A DNA stretch of 64,000 nucleotides, from positions 62,001 to 126,000 of the forward strand of contig WRHY01000005.1 of assembly GCA_009783025.1 (NCBI GenBank). The letters are read 5' to 3'. Source of the DNA: Desulfovibrionaceae bacterium (GTDB lineage: Bacteria; Desulfobacterota; Desulfovibrionia; Desulfovibrionales; Desulfovibrionaceae). Below the pieces are notes generated by a model. That model was not told the origin of the DNA. It saw only the letters and a list, made by a program, of their open reading frames with translations, and made no database searches. The first letter of the stretch is position 1; each line of letters begins with the position of its first letter. The position numbers and the translations under genes were made by a program. Below are positions 40,653-49,421 of the stretch, one piece after another.

Positions 40653-43494
40653 TTTTATACTCCTGTTCAAGCGCGTCACGGCCGCGCTGATAAAGGTTCT
40701 CATAGTTCATCCTATCCAAAAGCGCTGCATCCGTAAAGCCGCTTGGCTTTGCGCCGGTGGTATTATCCACAAAATATATTTTTACCCTTTTGTCGCCCGC
40801 ATGGAGATGCATCGCTTTGCGGATATTGTCACGGGCGCTGAGATGCATATTGACCAGAGTCTCCAGGGGAATGTAGCGTCCTGCCTTCTCAGCACGGGTG
40901 AAGGTACTGGTGATGGCCTCCAGGGGATCGCGTACCACGAACATGATCTCCACATTCTTTCCCGCCGTGAGCGCTTGATCGATCCTCTTTAAGCCATGAG
41001 GCCCCGCCAGAGTCGTGTCGACAGTTATATGAGGTTTACTGAGCACGTTTTCAAAGGCAGAGTTTTCAAATAAACTGCTACTTTTCCCCGAACCGCCCGC
41101 GCCGCCTCCAATGCGGACCACATTCTGTTTGCCTGCTCCCGCAGGTTGTTTCAACAGGTGCTCATACACAGCGGCAGTGAGTTGACCGGCAGGCTCATTT
41201 GTTGCCAGGGTGTTTTTGAGCGCGCCTTGGGCGGACTCCGCGTATGCGCCGCAGTAGGAGCGGGCCATGTCCAGATCCAGATGGTGCCCGAAATCCTTGA
41301 TATACTGTTCCACGGCGGCGGGTTTATTGTTCCGCACATAAGCCGTAAACTCTTCCGGGCTGTGGCCCATAACTCTGGAGACTTTTCGTAAGGGCTCCGA
41401 AGCCGCTGCTCCCAGTTTCCCCGCCACTACGCCGCCGACTTTGCCGACCACCTTTGTGGCGGCTGTTGCTCCGGCCCCGTAGATAGCCCCTTCAACAGTT
41501 CTTTTGAAGCGTTCCCCTATCCCGGTGTCGCCTTCCGGCCCGCTGGAAAAAAAGAAGTCCGAGAAGGCCCCTGAACGCATTCCCTTGACGAATTCTCCTG
41601 CCTTGCTTCCCGCCTGCGCTCTGTTCCCGATCAAAAAACCGGTCATGAACTGCGCAATATCTTTTGTCATAACGCCGGACGTTGTTTTCGGCGTGGGAAA
41701 GGGCTGGGGGATTCGCACACGTTCAGCGCCGGCAAATCGTTCTTTTAGGGAAGCATGAAGCTCACCATCCGGCAACGCCTCGGTGGACTCGTCCCCAATA
41801 TCTTGAGCCAGCGCAAGAAAGCTATTGAAGGCCTCGATGATTCCGAATCCGGCGTCCTTAAGGAAAGGCGCAAGACTCTCGGAGAGCGCCCGCATCGCCG
41901 CTGCATCCGCATCCTCCGGCTCTCTGCCTTCTTCCCCCGCCCCGCCCGGCAGATACCGCTCCAGGATAGCAGGCACAAGGTACCTCGATGACCGCAAGTC
42001 AAGCATCTCCCGCGCGCTCTCATCATCCTTAGCCCCCAGAATCGCCTGCATGGTCTCGCTCCGCGCCCTGAGATGCGCGGCAACCAGTTCCGGCGAGGCT
42101 TCAGCCCCGCCCGCCGCCCGTTCAAACGCCTTATCCAGTTCCCTGAAAGCATGCTCAAGCAGACCAGCCCTCGGTCCCTCAGCCATCTCGCGTAGTTTCT
42201 CCAGTTCCTTCAGGCTCTTCGGGCTCAACTGGCCGCAGGTCACGGCCTTGGCGAGCTCGGCATTCGTAATTTCTTCCCCGGCGGCCAGGAGCTTTTGCGC
42301 CTCCAGCACAAAGGCCGGGTCATCCTGTCCGGTTCGGCCTTGTTCGAGGGCGGCGAGGGCTTCGGCCTTTTCCTCCGGGTCAAGAAGGGCCGGATCCGCG
42401 TCCTGGAGCAGTTGATAGGCGGCCACGGGGTCGGGCTTGGTTTCGTTTGGCCCGAGGCCGAGGGCGGTGCGCGCGACTTGAGCCATGAGGTTCTGCCCGG
42501 CCTGTTCCCGCGCTTTTTGTTCGGCTTGGAGCTCCTGCTGTTGCAGGACGCGCAGTTTGCCCTGCACCGGGAGCATTTGCGATTCAGTGAGGGTAATGCC
42601 GAGGGTGGCCAGTTTGTTGGGGGACTGGGCTGTTTCCTGGCGCTGTTCCTGGGGCAGAGCGGCGATCAGGGTAAAGGCCTGCTGTTGCTTTGCCGTCATA
42701 AGCTTACCGGTAAGCGCCTCTGTGTCCAGGGATCCGAGTTGCCCGCTCTCCAGAATTTCCTCCGCCCGTTCCAGATTCCCGCTGTTCAGGAAGGCCAGAC
42801 CGCGTTTGAGTTGCAGGTCCGAGTCCATTTGTTTGAGGGAGGCGTCGGCCTGTTCGCGGTTGAGGCCGAGGCGTCCGGACGTGGAGGCTACTTGGTCCAG
42901 CATGCGTTCCCGGTTGTCGCCAAAGACGCGGTCGTCGTTAAAGGCGAACAGGGCGCTCTTCTGGTAAGTCATGATGGCGGCCGCGTCAGCGGCGTTGTGG
43001 GCTTTCATGAGTTCGGCGCTGGCGTGTCGGCCCACGGCGGTTTGTGTAGAGACGCGTAGAGAGAAGGCCATTTCGGCGAACTGGCGCTGTGCGTCGGGGT
43101 GGAGGCCTTTGCTGTGTTTTTGTACGGCCTCTTCGAAGAAATCCTTGATGGTTTTGACCGCGTTAACGGCATTGATGCCCTGGAGTTTGAAGATGGCGTT
43201 GTCGTCGGTGTACAGGCGGCTGCCGAGCTCGTCGGACAGAGAGACAAGGGCGTTTTTGGTGGTGATGTCGTTTTTTCGCTGGAGGATGTCTTTGGATATG
43301 GCGCGGGTGGCGTCGGCGGCGGCGGACAGCGCGTCGGCGGCGGGTGCGGTCCATTTGTTGTTGAAGGCGTGGGGTCTTGCGTTGGCGGGCGTGGTGGGGG
43401 TGTTGAGCTCGGGGTTATATTTGAATCTGGAGAGGGCGGAGGAGGAGTCGCCGGGGATGGGGAGGGGGGGACTGGTGATGTAGGGAACGCGCAT
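40600..43494 (-). CDS. Large phage protein with zeta-toxin-like kinase C-terminus
   Basis: 964 residues. The N-terminal ~620 residues are Ala/Glu/Gln-rich helices typical of virion-internal or structural phage proteins. A Gly/Ala hydrophobic stretch (IYGAGATAATKVVGKVGGVV, about 690-715) follows. The last ~175 residues look like a zeta-toxin/UDP-GlcNAc-kinase-type P-loop domain: Walker A GGGAGGSGKSSS (about 796-807), VDTTLAG, then RAEKAGRYIPLETLVNMHLS, resembling the zeta RxxxxGRxVP region. The usual Asp segment between Walker A and VDTTL is short. It lies between scaffold and capsid genes, where related phages have none. ATG 43494 follows GGAGA. Activity is unproven. Confidence 0.75.
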   Translation of the reverse strand: MRVPYITSPPLPIPGDSSSALSRFKYNPELNTPTTPANARPHAFNNKWTAPAADALSAAADATRAISKDILQRKNDITTKNALVSLSDELGSRLYTDDNAIFKLQGINAVNAVKTIKDFFEEAVQKHSKGLHPDAQRQFAEMAFSLRVSTQTAVGRHASAELMKAHNAADAAAIMTYQKSALFAFNDDRVFGDNRERMLDQVASTSGRLGLNREQADASLKQMDSDLQLKRGLAFLNSGNLERAEEILESGQLGSLDTEALTGKLMTAKQQQAFTLIAALPQEQRQETAQSPNKLATLGITLTESQMLPVQGKLRVLQQQELQAEQKAREQAGQNLMAQVARTALGLGPNETKPDPVAAYQLLQDADPALLDPEEKAEALAALEQGRTGQDDPAFVLEAQKLLAAGEEITNAELAKAVTCGQLSPKSLKELEKLREMAEGPRAGLLEHAFRELDKAFERAAGGAEASPELVAAHLRARSETMQAILGAKDDESAREMLDLRSSRYLVPAILERYLPGGAGEEGREPEDADAAAMRALSESLAPFLKDAGFGIIEAFNSFLALAQDIGDESTEALPDGELHASLKERFAGAERVRIPQPFPTPKTTSGVMTKDIAQFMTGFLIGNRAQAGSKAGEFVKGMRSGAFSDFFFSSGPEGDTGIGERFKRTVEGAIYGAGATAATKVVGKVGGVVAGKLGAAASEPLRKVSRVMGHSPEEFTAYVRNNKPAAVEQYIKDFGHHLDLDMARSYCGAYAESAQGALKNTLATNEPAGQLTAAVYEHLLKQPAGAGKQNVVRIGGGAGGSGKSSSLFENSAFENVLSKPHITVDTTLAGPHGLKRIDQALTAGKNVEIMFVVRDPLEAITSTFTRAEKAGRYIPLETLVNMHLSARDNIRKAMHLHAGDKRVKIYFVDNTTGAKPSGFTDAALLDRMNYENLYQRGRDALEQEYKNGTITKEIYLRILNGAN

Positions 43495-43504
43495 TTCTTT
43501 CTCC

Positions 43505-44131
43505 TTACTTCATATACGGCCAGAGGCGCTTTGCCAGCGGCGCCTCTTCTTCCACGGCCGGAACTCTGCTGGTCAAAACCTTGCCTTCGACTCTGCGCCG
43601 CCTGCCGACTCGGGCCAGAAAGCGCAGCACCTCGGGGTGATCATGGAACCCCTGGCTGATCAGGAGTTTTTCCAGAGCGCCTGAAGGGTCGTGCTCCTGC
43701 ATGGCAAGCCGCACCTCGCCCTCTGTTCTCCCGATGTTGTTGCCGCCGAATTCGGCGTCAGTGTAAATGGCCTCCAGCCATTCCCGGCGCATATGCGCGA
43801 AGTGCTCGCCCTGGGCCTTGGAGACCTTGCCTTGCAAATCGATAAGCTGTTGGGCCTGTTCCTGGTTGAGGTTCATGTCCCCGGCCAGTTCCTTGAACTC
43901 CTGCATCAGGGCGGCATCGACAACCGCGCCTTGCGGCAGTGTGAAATCCGTGAAAGCTGCCGGCCCGCCCGCTGCTTCCGCCGCCGCCTTTTCCGTCATC
44001 GGCGCGGCCTGTTCCTCCACCGGACGTTGTTCCGGCTCCTGGGCCTGGTCTCCCGCCGCGTTCCCGTTCCACAGATCCACCTCTCCATAGGCCGCTGTTT
44101 CTCCGGCCGTTGCGGCCGCATGCTCAGACAT
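43505..44131 (-). CDS. Phage scaffolding/capsid assembly protein
   Basis: 208 residues. An acidic disordered N-terminus (EPEQRPVEEQAAPMTEKAAA), a central helical part with FTLPQGAVVDAALMQEFKEL and NLNQEQAQQLIDLQGKVSKA, and a basic C-terminus (VGRRRRVEGK, RLWPYMK). This matches podovirus scaffolds next to portal and capsid genes. ATG 44131 follows GGGAG and overlaps the Bbp19-like gene end by 8 bp. Confidence 0.8.
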   Translation of the reverse strand: MSEHAAATAGETAAYGEVDLWNGNAAGDQAQEPEQRPVEEQAAPMTEKAAAEAAGGPAAFTDFTLPQGAVVDAALMQEFKELAGDMNLNQEQAQQLIDLQGKVSKAQGEHFAHMRREWLEAIYTDAEFGGNNIGRTEGEVRLAMQEHDPSGALEKLLISQGFHDHPEVLRFLARVGRRRRVEGKVLTSRVPAVEEEAPLAKRLWPYMK

Positions 44132-44471
44132 GGGTAACTCCCTTGCGTTGTTCGATTCTGAAGGTAATCAGCTTCTGCATGGCCATGGGATCGGCCGTCA
44201 TCAAAAGCTGATAGATATACAGCCCGACAGCCCGCTTGCCTTCAAGAAAGAAGGTGGTGCTGTTTCCGGTAAAGGAACTCCTGAATATCCCGGTCTGGTC
44301 CAGCACGGCGCAGATAAAGCGCCTGCCGGGGTCGGACGCGAGCAGACCGGTCACGGCCGCGCGGAGCTTTTCTCCCTCAAGGCCCTGTTCAATTCGTATT
44401 TCTTCCTGCGATTTCAACTCGGCGGAAAAAAGTTCCGTGATGACATCATCATGTATTTCCATTGTTTCCAT
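44124..44471 (-). CDS. Bbp19-like phage protein
   Basis: 115 residues. Contains DPGRRFICAVLDQTGIFRSS, FTGNSTTFFLEGKRAVGLYI, the core of the Bbp19 family found between portal and scaffold genes of BPP-1-like podoviruses. AGGGAA precedes ATG 44471. The role in head assembly is not established. Confidence 0.85.
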   Translation of the reverse strand: METMEIHDDVITELFSAELKSQEEIRIEQGLEGEKLRAAVTGLLASDPGRRFICAVLDQTGIFRSSFTGNSTTFFLEGKRAVGLYIYQLLMTADPMAMQKLITFRIEQRKGVTHV

Positions 44472-44487
44472 AATTTTTCCCTTACTA

Positions 44488-44695
44488 AGCAGCGCCTCGG
44501 TTTGGCGTCAGACGAGGAAGACGCGGCTTTGGACGATGGGGCTGACAATTCCGCAGGATAGCGGAATTGGACGGGGGAGCGAATGCGACCCCGCCCGAAG
44601 GGCGAGCCACAGGATGTGGCGAGTCAGCTCTTCTGGTCCTGCCCCGGAGGACAAAGCACGTCTGACGAAGTATCACGCCAAACCGGGGTGCTGCT
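44488..44695. repeat. Family A repeat, copy 7, interrupted by family C
   Basis: 208 bp: a diverged family A copy (arms AGCAGCGCCTCGGTTTGGCGT / ACGCCAAACCGGGGTGCTGCT, both with AGCAGC and CGG) into whose centre a family C repeat is inserted at 44541-44628. The net gain over 127 bp is 81 bp, 27 codons. The portal gene ends inside it. Confidence 0.88.
44541..44628. repeat. Family C three-hairpin repeat, copy 2 (nested)
   Basis: 88 bp from GCTGAC to GTCAGC. Outer stems as in copy 1. The middle stem is replaced by an unrelated hairpin (GGGG-AGCGAATGCGA-CCCC). Inserted in a family A copy. Confidence 0.78.
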
Positions 44696-46478
44696 GGCCC
44701 TGCTCAAGCGCCGCGCCCAGAGCTGTCCCGTCCAGGTCCGCCTGACCCAGATCCTTCATCGCCCCAATGCCCGCCTGAAGCATCTGCGCCTGCTGCATGG
44801 CCTGCTGTTGCCGCTGCCTGCCCGTTCGTATCCGCTCCCGCTCGTCCTGGCCGCGCAACATGTCCGCTTCTATGCCCAGGTATTCGGCGTAGTCGTCGAT
44901 CATGGCGTCATAATCGATGGCATCAAGCGCTTCCGGATTCATGCGCGCCACATTGCCCACAAACATGGCAAACTGCTCCACACCGCCGGTGGACACCAGC
45001 TTCTGCGCCTGGGCCAGAATGGATACGAATTCCGGCACAATAGCCATGTTCAGCAGGTCCTCGGGCGGCGGAGGCAACATGCCGCTGCGCGCCAGGATAT
45101 TGAAGGTCCTGTTGCTGAGCGGAATGAAAAACTCATCGTGCAGCCGCTCCAGCACCGGGCCGATAAGAATGAGCTTTTCCTCCTCCTTGGCCGCTATTTC
45201 CCTGGCTGTGACCTGCCTGCGGTCCGAGTTCAGCAGCATGCGGAAGAGGTTGTTGAACAGCCCCTCGCGCACCTTGTTCTGAATCTGGAGGATAACCTCA
45301 TAGGTTCCCCTGACGTTGTGCTGCAACTGCAAAATGGGATAGATGCCCTTGCCCTGCGCGCCCGTGGGGTCCACCGGCGTGACCGCCCCCGGCAGGAGCG
45401 ACGCGTTTTCCAGACCCGGCGGCACGGCCAGCGGCGGGTCGATTTCCTTTTGCAAGGCCTTGAGCAGGGAACTGGTCATCTGCTGTAAAAGCACACTGTC
45501 CGGCAGCGTGTCATAAGCCGGACCATGCCCGTAGACATCGCCGCCGGTCACGTCCCAACGCACCCCGAAACCGGGGAATTCATGGAAAAACGCCCGCCGC
45601 AGCACATGCGGCTCAGCGCCCGTTTTTCCCGCTACCGCCCCGGAATTGCCGTCCAGATAGTAGACGGAATGGAAGCCGTCCCCCTCGGGAGGCGCGGCCT
45701 TTATACCCGCGCCTCCCGCAGAGGCCGCGCCTCCACCAGGAGGGGGCGCGGTCCCCACAACCGCACCTCCGTCAGAGGGCGCGGACGCCCCGGCCGCACC
45801 CTCCGAATTCATGCCAAAAGGATACACCGCATGCACCACCTGAAAACGCTCGTTCCAGTTCCGCGCCTGCCCGTGCAGGTCGCGCAGCTTCTCCGGCAGC
45901 TTCTCCACGCCGAACATCTGCACGAGCTGCTTCAAGGTCATCTGGATGGTATGGAACACCGTGTCCACCCGCCCGGCCTCATCCACGTCAATGCAGTATT
46001 CTCCGGCCGTAAGCGGAATAAAGCGCACCCCGTTCCTTTCGTCCTCCACCTCGAACATAAAGGCCGTGCCAAAAGTGGCGAGTTCGGCGTAAAAGCTGGA
46101 TATGGCCGTGTAAAAATTGGACTTGTTGTAAACAAAGCGCATGGTCTTGGTCACGCTGTCCAGCCATTCCTTGGCCCCGGAAAAAGCCAGATGCGACTGG
46201 TCAAACAAGGTCAGATTAAACCAGGGCCTGGCCGGACTGGTCAGACCGCCGTGCAGACCGGCCGCCAGATCCCGCATGGCGTAAAAGGCCGTGGAATCCA
46301 ACTTGCCCTTGCGCATCTTGCCACCCCGGTTGGTCATGGCAGTTTCACCCTCCAGACGGCAGCGGCGCGGCAGAAAATGCTCGGCCAGCTTTTTCCAGTC
46401 AGACTCCCAACTGCGGCGCTCCTCTTTGAGCGCTTCATGCCGGATGCGCAGTTCTTTCAAATCAATATCACTACCCAT
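44673..46478 (-). CDS. Phage portal (head-tail connector) protein
   Basis: 601 residues. T7/BPP-1-type portal: SWESDWKKLAEHFLPRRCRL, DSTAFYAMRDLAAGLHGGLT, SPARPWFNLTL, and a Gln-rich C-terminus. A low-complexity stretch at about 228-272 (SEGAAGASAPSDGGAVVGTA, PPPGGGAASAGGAGIKAAPP) interrupts the usual alignment and looks inserted. The last six codons and the TGA lie inside a family A repeat (HPGLA), so the native C-terminus has been replaced or extended. Confidence 0.9.
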   Translation of the reverse strand: MGSDIDLKELRIRHEALKEERRSWESDWKKLAEHFLPRRCRLEGETAMTNRGGKMRKGKLDSTAFYAMRDLAAGLHGGLTSPARPWFNLTLFDQSHLAFSGAKEWLDSVTKTMRFVYNKSNFYTAISSFYAELATFGTAFMFEVEDERNGVRFIPLTAGEYCIDVDEAGRVDTVFHTIQMTLKQLVQMFGVEKLPEKLRDLHGQARNWNERFQVVHAVYPFGMNSEGAAGASAPSDGGAVVGTAPPPGGGAASAGGAGIKAAPPEGDGFHSVYYLDGNSGAVAGKTGAEPHVLRRAFFHEFPGFGVRWDVTGGDVYGHGPAYDTLPDSVLLQQMTSSLLKALQKEIDPPLAVPPGLENASLLPGAVTPVDPTGAQGKGIYPILQLQHNVRGTYEVILQIQNKVREGLFNNLFRMLLNSDRRQVTAREIAAKEEEKLILIGPVLERLHDEFFIPLSNRTFNILARSGMLPPPPEDLLNMAIVPEFVSILAQAQKLVSTGGVEQFAMFVGNVARMNPEALDAIDYDAMIDDYAEYLGIEADMLRGQDERERIRTGRQRQQQAMQQAQMLQAGIGAMKDLGQADLDGTALGAALEQGQQHPGLA

Positions 46479-46490
46479 GCCTCACCCCCT

Positions 46491-47285
46491 TTACCCCAGG
46501 AGCGACCGCCGCCGCCCCGAATCTTCCGCTGTTCCAAGGAGCGATGCCCGGCCGCCAATAACATTGCCCGGACTCGCCCCGCCAATGCCGACCACTGTCC
46601 GCTCCGCGCCGCTCCCGGTCTGCGCCTTTTTCTTCATTTCCTTGGCCTCCCGCTGCCCCTTGCCCGGCGTGTAGCCCTCGGCCCAGGGAATAAAAATCTC
46701 CGTGCCGCGCTCTCCCTTGGCGGAAAAAGCGTAATGACCCTCGTTCAGCAGCCTGACGGCATTCTTGTCCGTGACAGCTTCGCCCGGCGTAAAATCCCGC
46801 CCGGACCACGATTGCCCGCCCGAAGTATCGCTCCCAAAGCGCATGGCCAGCCGCCAGGCGCCGTCCGCATCTTTCATGGCCGGAGCGCCAAAGGCCTGAG
46901 CCACCCAGGAATTGGCCGCGTTAAGCTGGTGCTTGGTGTTCAGGTAATTGCCTTTTCCCCCGGCGCTGATCTCGCGCGCCGCGGCATATTCGGGAGCAGC
47001 GCCCCCGCCGTTTTGCCGGTATTTATTCGCGGTATGCGTTTGCGCGGATGACGAGGCTTGCCCATCAGAAGCGGAGTACAGATAATCTCCGCTGCCCGGC
47101 TTGGCGGTCAGAATGTCCCAGGCGAAAAAACGGGCGAAATCCTGATCGCTCCTGGCCCTGGACACCTGCTGATACACAGGGTCGCGGCTGGACGGATTAA
47201 ACGCGGTGTCCGCGCTCCCCTGGCCGTAATTAAAGAGCGAATAGGCCTCCTGCTCCCTCTTGAGAGAATTGAAAAGGGCGGCCAT
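46491..47285 (-). CDS. Phage protein of unknown function (264 aa)
   Basis: 264 residues in the head-gene operon, 5 bp after the 77-residue protein and 13 bp before the portal. Gly/Ser/Ala-rich with aromatic patches (AYSLFNYGQGSADTAFNPSS, GTEIFIPWAEGYTPGKGQRE). No domain is recognised. It could be a minor virion protein. Confidence 0.65.
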   Translation of the reverse strand: MAALFNSLKREQEAYSLFNYGQGSADTAFNPSSRDPVYQQVSRARSDQDFARFFAWDILTAKPGSGDYLYSASDGQASSSAQTHTANKYRQNGGGAAPEYAAAREISAGGKGNYLNTKHQLNAANSWVAQAFGAPAMKDADGAWRLAMRFGSDTSGGQSWSGRDFTPGEAVTDKNAVRLLNEGHYAFSAKGERGTEIFIPWAEGYTPGKGQREAKEMKKKAQTGSGAERTVVGIGGASPGNVIGGRASLLGTAEDSGRRRSLLG

Positions 47286-47289
47286 ACCG

Positions 47290-47523
47290 CTACCCCCCGA
47301 GCAGCGACTTGCGCTGCTGCTCGTTCTGCTGCTCCTGCGAGCCGAACGGACTGGTCAGCACACTGCCTTCCTGCCCGAGCGCGGCCCGCGCCTTTTTCAA
47401 CTGCGCCTCGCGGGCGCTCTGCGCCGTATCGCTCACTTCCCGTTCCTGCTGAAACGGCTTGGGCGGCTCCGCCGGAACCGGAGCAGCCGGAACGCTCGCC
47501 GCGCCCTTACCTCCACCACCCAT
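47290..47523 (-). CDS. Small Pro/Gln-rich phage protein
   Basis: 77 residues, ATG 47523 with AGGAGG 8 bp upstream. Low-complexity: GAASVPAAPVPAEPPKPFQQ, then a charged helix REAQLKKARAALGQEGSVL and QEQQNEQQRKSLLGG. The C-terminal RKSLLGG resembles RRRSLLG at the end of the next protein. Function unknown. Confidence 0.6.
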   Translation of the reverse strand: MGGGGKGAASVPAAPVPAEPPKPFQQEREVSDTAQSAREAQLKKARAALGQEGSVLTSPFGSQEQQNEQQRKSLLGG

Positions 47524-47534
47524 AATGACACCTC

Positions 47535-48047
47535 CTAAAGTATGATCTGTGTTACAACCGCATCCACAACGCGCCCGCCACGCCTGCCGACAATGCGCAG
47601 CGCGTTTTTCAAGCGCATGCGCTCCACATAGCCAAAAGACTTTGCCCAGCGCAGCGCGCCCGTGTAACAGGCCGGGATGACGCCAAGCAGCGTCTCAACC
47701 CCCGCACCGCGCAAAAGCGCATGCCAGAGCATCCCTGCCTCGCGGAACGAACCGTCACGCCCGCAGGCGAAAGACGCCAAATGCCCGAATGCCGCCGCAC
47801 CCGTGCCTGAAAAGCCGTTCACCACCCCAATGCCGATCCACTCGCCCTCACGCTTGGCCGCGTAAAACCACTGCGCCGGACTCGTGGCAAAAGCCATGAA
47901 TTCCCGGACATCCGCCACCGCGCCGTCATGAAAAAACACCCGCACCAAATCCTCGGCCTTGAGCAATCCCCAAAGATCCAGCAGATCCGCCTCGCTCAAA
48001 TCCCCCGGCTCCTGCCGGGGACTGTACCTGTGTAAACTCACCGCCAT
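47535..48047 (-). CDS. GNAT-like phage protein
   Basis: 170 residues. ATG 48047 is preferred because GGAG is 8 bp upstream. Features of an acetyltransferase-like fold (AADVREFMAFATSPAQWFYA, GIGVVNGFSGTGAAAFGHLA, CYTGALRWAKSFGYVERMRL) as in small proteins between terminase and portal of related podoviruses. The acetyl-CoA loop is not clearly present. First gene of the head operon, downstream of a prophage promoter. Confidence 0.6.
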   Translation of the reverse strand: MAVSLHRYSPRQEPGDLSEADLLDLWGLLKAEDLVRVFFHDGAVADVREFMAFATSPAQWFYAAKREGEWIGIGVVNGFSGTGAAAFGHLASFACGRDGSFREAGMLWHALLRGAGVETLLGVIPACYTGALRWAKSFGYVERMRLKNALRIVGRRGGRVVDAVVTQIIL

Positions 48048-48410
48048 GTGCATAACTCCGTTTGCCTTGCGCCGGACATGCCCGCGCAGAGGCATGGCAT
48101 GTCAACAACATTCTTCAGGGGGTATTCATGAAGCCGCGCGCGATTGGCCCGCAGCCGGACCGCCGCCGTTTGGCGGCGCATTGAGACAAGGGGGAAACAG
48201 CCATGAAAAGGCTGCTGTGGTCGGATCACGGCAGGAAGCGTTCTTCCTACGCGTTTTCTGGAATAACTATAGGCTATGTGTTTATAAAAGTCAACTTGAA
48301 TTTTCGCTTAATCCCAGCTATTTTTCTCACGCTGATGATCCCCCTGCAAGTCAGAGGTATTAACCCCAACAAATTTTGCTGGTAACCGGACAACAATAGA
48401 GAGGAGCATC
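48048..48410. other. Leader of phage head operon
   Basis: 363 bp between divergent genes. Contains the minus-strand promoter at 48266-48294 and a roughly 210-nt leader with a GCCGCC...GGCGGC-type stem near 48160-48180. No gene is supported. Confidence 0.6.
48266..48294 (-). promoter_or_regulatory. Prophage-type promoter 2, towards head operon
   Basis: Minus strand TTGACT (48289-48294), 17-bp spacer beginning TTTATAAAC, TATAGT (48266-48271), followed by TATTCCAGAAAACGCG. Nearly identical to promoter 3. Confidence 0.72.
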
Positions 48411-49013
48411 ATGATGACAGCTATCCGCAACACAGGCATTTTCTTTCTTGTTGCCATTTGTTGTATTGCAGGGTGTGCCAGGCAACCCCCATCTCTCTTG
48501 AGTGACCACCCCTATGATCCGCCGCTGCCGCCATTCTCCACACCTGTTACCCGTGAAGAAGTACGGCTGGCGTTCTATACCTACAGCGCTCCCGCCATTG
48601 TTAGGAAGTTACTCGAGGGCGACGCCGCGAACTGGAATATGATTTTGGACAAGATAATCGAAGGCGATAAGGATTGGATTATCGATGCTACCACATTCAT
48701 AGCGCCAGGGACAGACGCCGCCGCGACCACAGGTTTGATTGCCGCTATGGCTTACGGGTTGAGCAAGAACCCGGAAGCCGTATTGTTACAGGAAGTTGCC
48801 GGATTAGGTGTATCCATGTTGGATATATGCACGATGCCTTTCCTAGAACCAACCTACGAATTTGTTGTCAGCTACGGCAAAGAGACACTCGCTGCCTTAC
48901 AGCAGGTAGATAAGCCCTATCTTATTGATTCAAGGGATACCTGCATACGGCGCTTGCGGGAAACATTGAAGTATTCTGAAGAGGTTGTCGCGAAGGGACT
49001 ATGGAATGATTGA
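48411..49013 (+). CDS. Lipoprotein of unknown function, prophage cargo
   Basis: 200 residues from ATG 48411 (an in-frame ATG at 48414 fits the GAGGAG spacing better). Lipoprotein signal with lipobox CIAGC near residue 22. The mature part is Pro-rich then helical (EEVRLAFYTYSAPAIVRKLL, DAAATTGLIAAMAYGLSKNP). Not recognised. Plus-strand in a minus-strand phage operon, so probably a cargo gene expressed in the lysogen. Confidence 0.65.
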   Translation: MMTAIRNTGIFFLVAICCIAGCARQPPSLLSDHPYDPPLPPFSTPVTREEVRLAFYTYSAPAIVRKLLEGDAANWNMILDKIIEGDKDWIIDATTFIAPGTDAAATTGLIAAMAYGLSKNPEAVLLQEVAGLGVSMLDICTMPFLEPTYEFVVSYGKETLAALQQVDKPYLIDSRDTCIRRLRETLKYSEEVVAKGLWND

Positions 49014-49421
49014 ACAATAGCCATGCCGGTTCCTTAATTTATTTTCTATTCCCACTCAGGCTCATTCACAACGTCAAAATATCGCACGCCTTGTCTGCGG
49101 CTGTTCGTTATAGCTTCCCTGATCCGCCTTTCCAATATGGGGCATCCTTCATGGTGAATGATTCAAGGGCAAGGATGGAACGCTCCAGCCAGTTTTTGTA
49201 TTGCGAGTGAGGAATGGCGTCTTCGATAACCGTTTTTCCTCCGTTGTATTCCCGCGCGTTTTCTGGAGTAACTATAGTCTGTTTGTTTATAAAAGTCAAT
49301 TCTGGTTTTGTGTTAAGTACCCATTCCTGAGTGGCATTCTCCCGCCCTGGTATGCCGTGAAGAGATGACGTTTTCCATGTTTCAGCATATGTTCAAGACA
49401 TGCCGCTTTGGGGAGAAAAAT
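49014..49421. other. Gap with prophage-type promoter 3 and a possible start-less frame
   Basis: 408 bp. A minus-strand promoter (49271-49299) faces a 40-codon frame (IEDAIPHSQYKNWLERSILA, then SFTMKDAPYWKGGSGKL, stop at 49108). GGAGG is well placed before it, but the expected start codon reads GTT. It may be a decayed small gene. Nothing else is supported. Confidence 0.4.
49271..49299 (-). promoter_or_regulatory. Prophage-type promoter 3
   Basis: Minus strand TTGACT (49294-49299), 17-bp spacer TTTATAAACAAACAGAC, TATAGT (49271-49276), then TACTCCAGAAAACGCG. Same family as 39817 and 48266. Confidence 0.7.
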
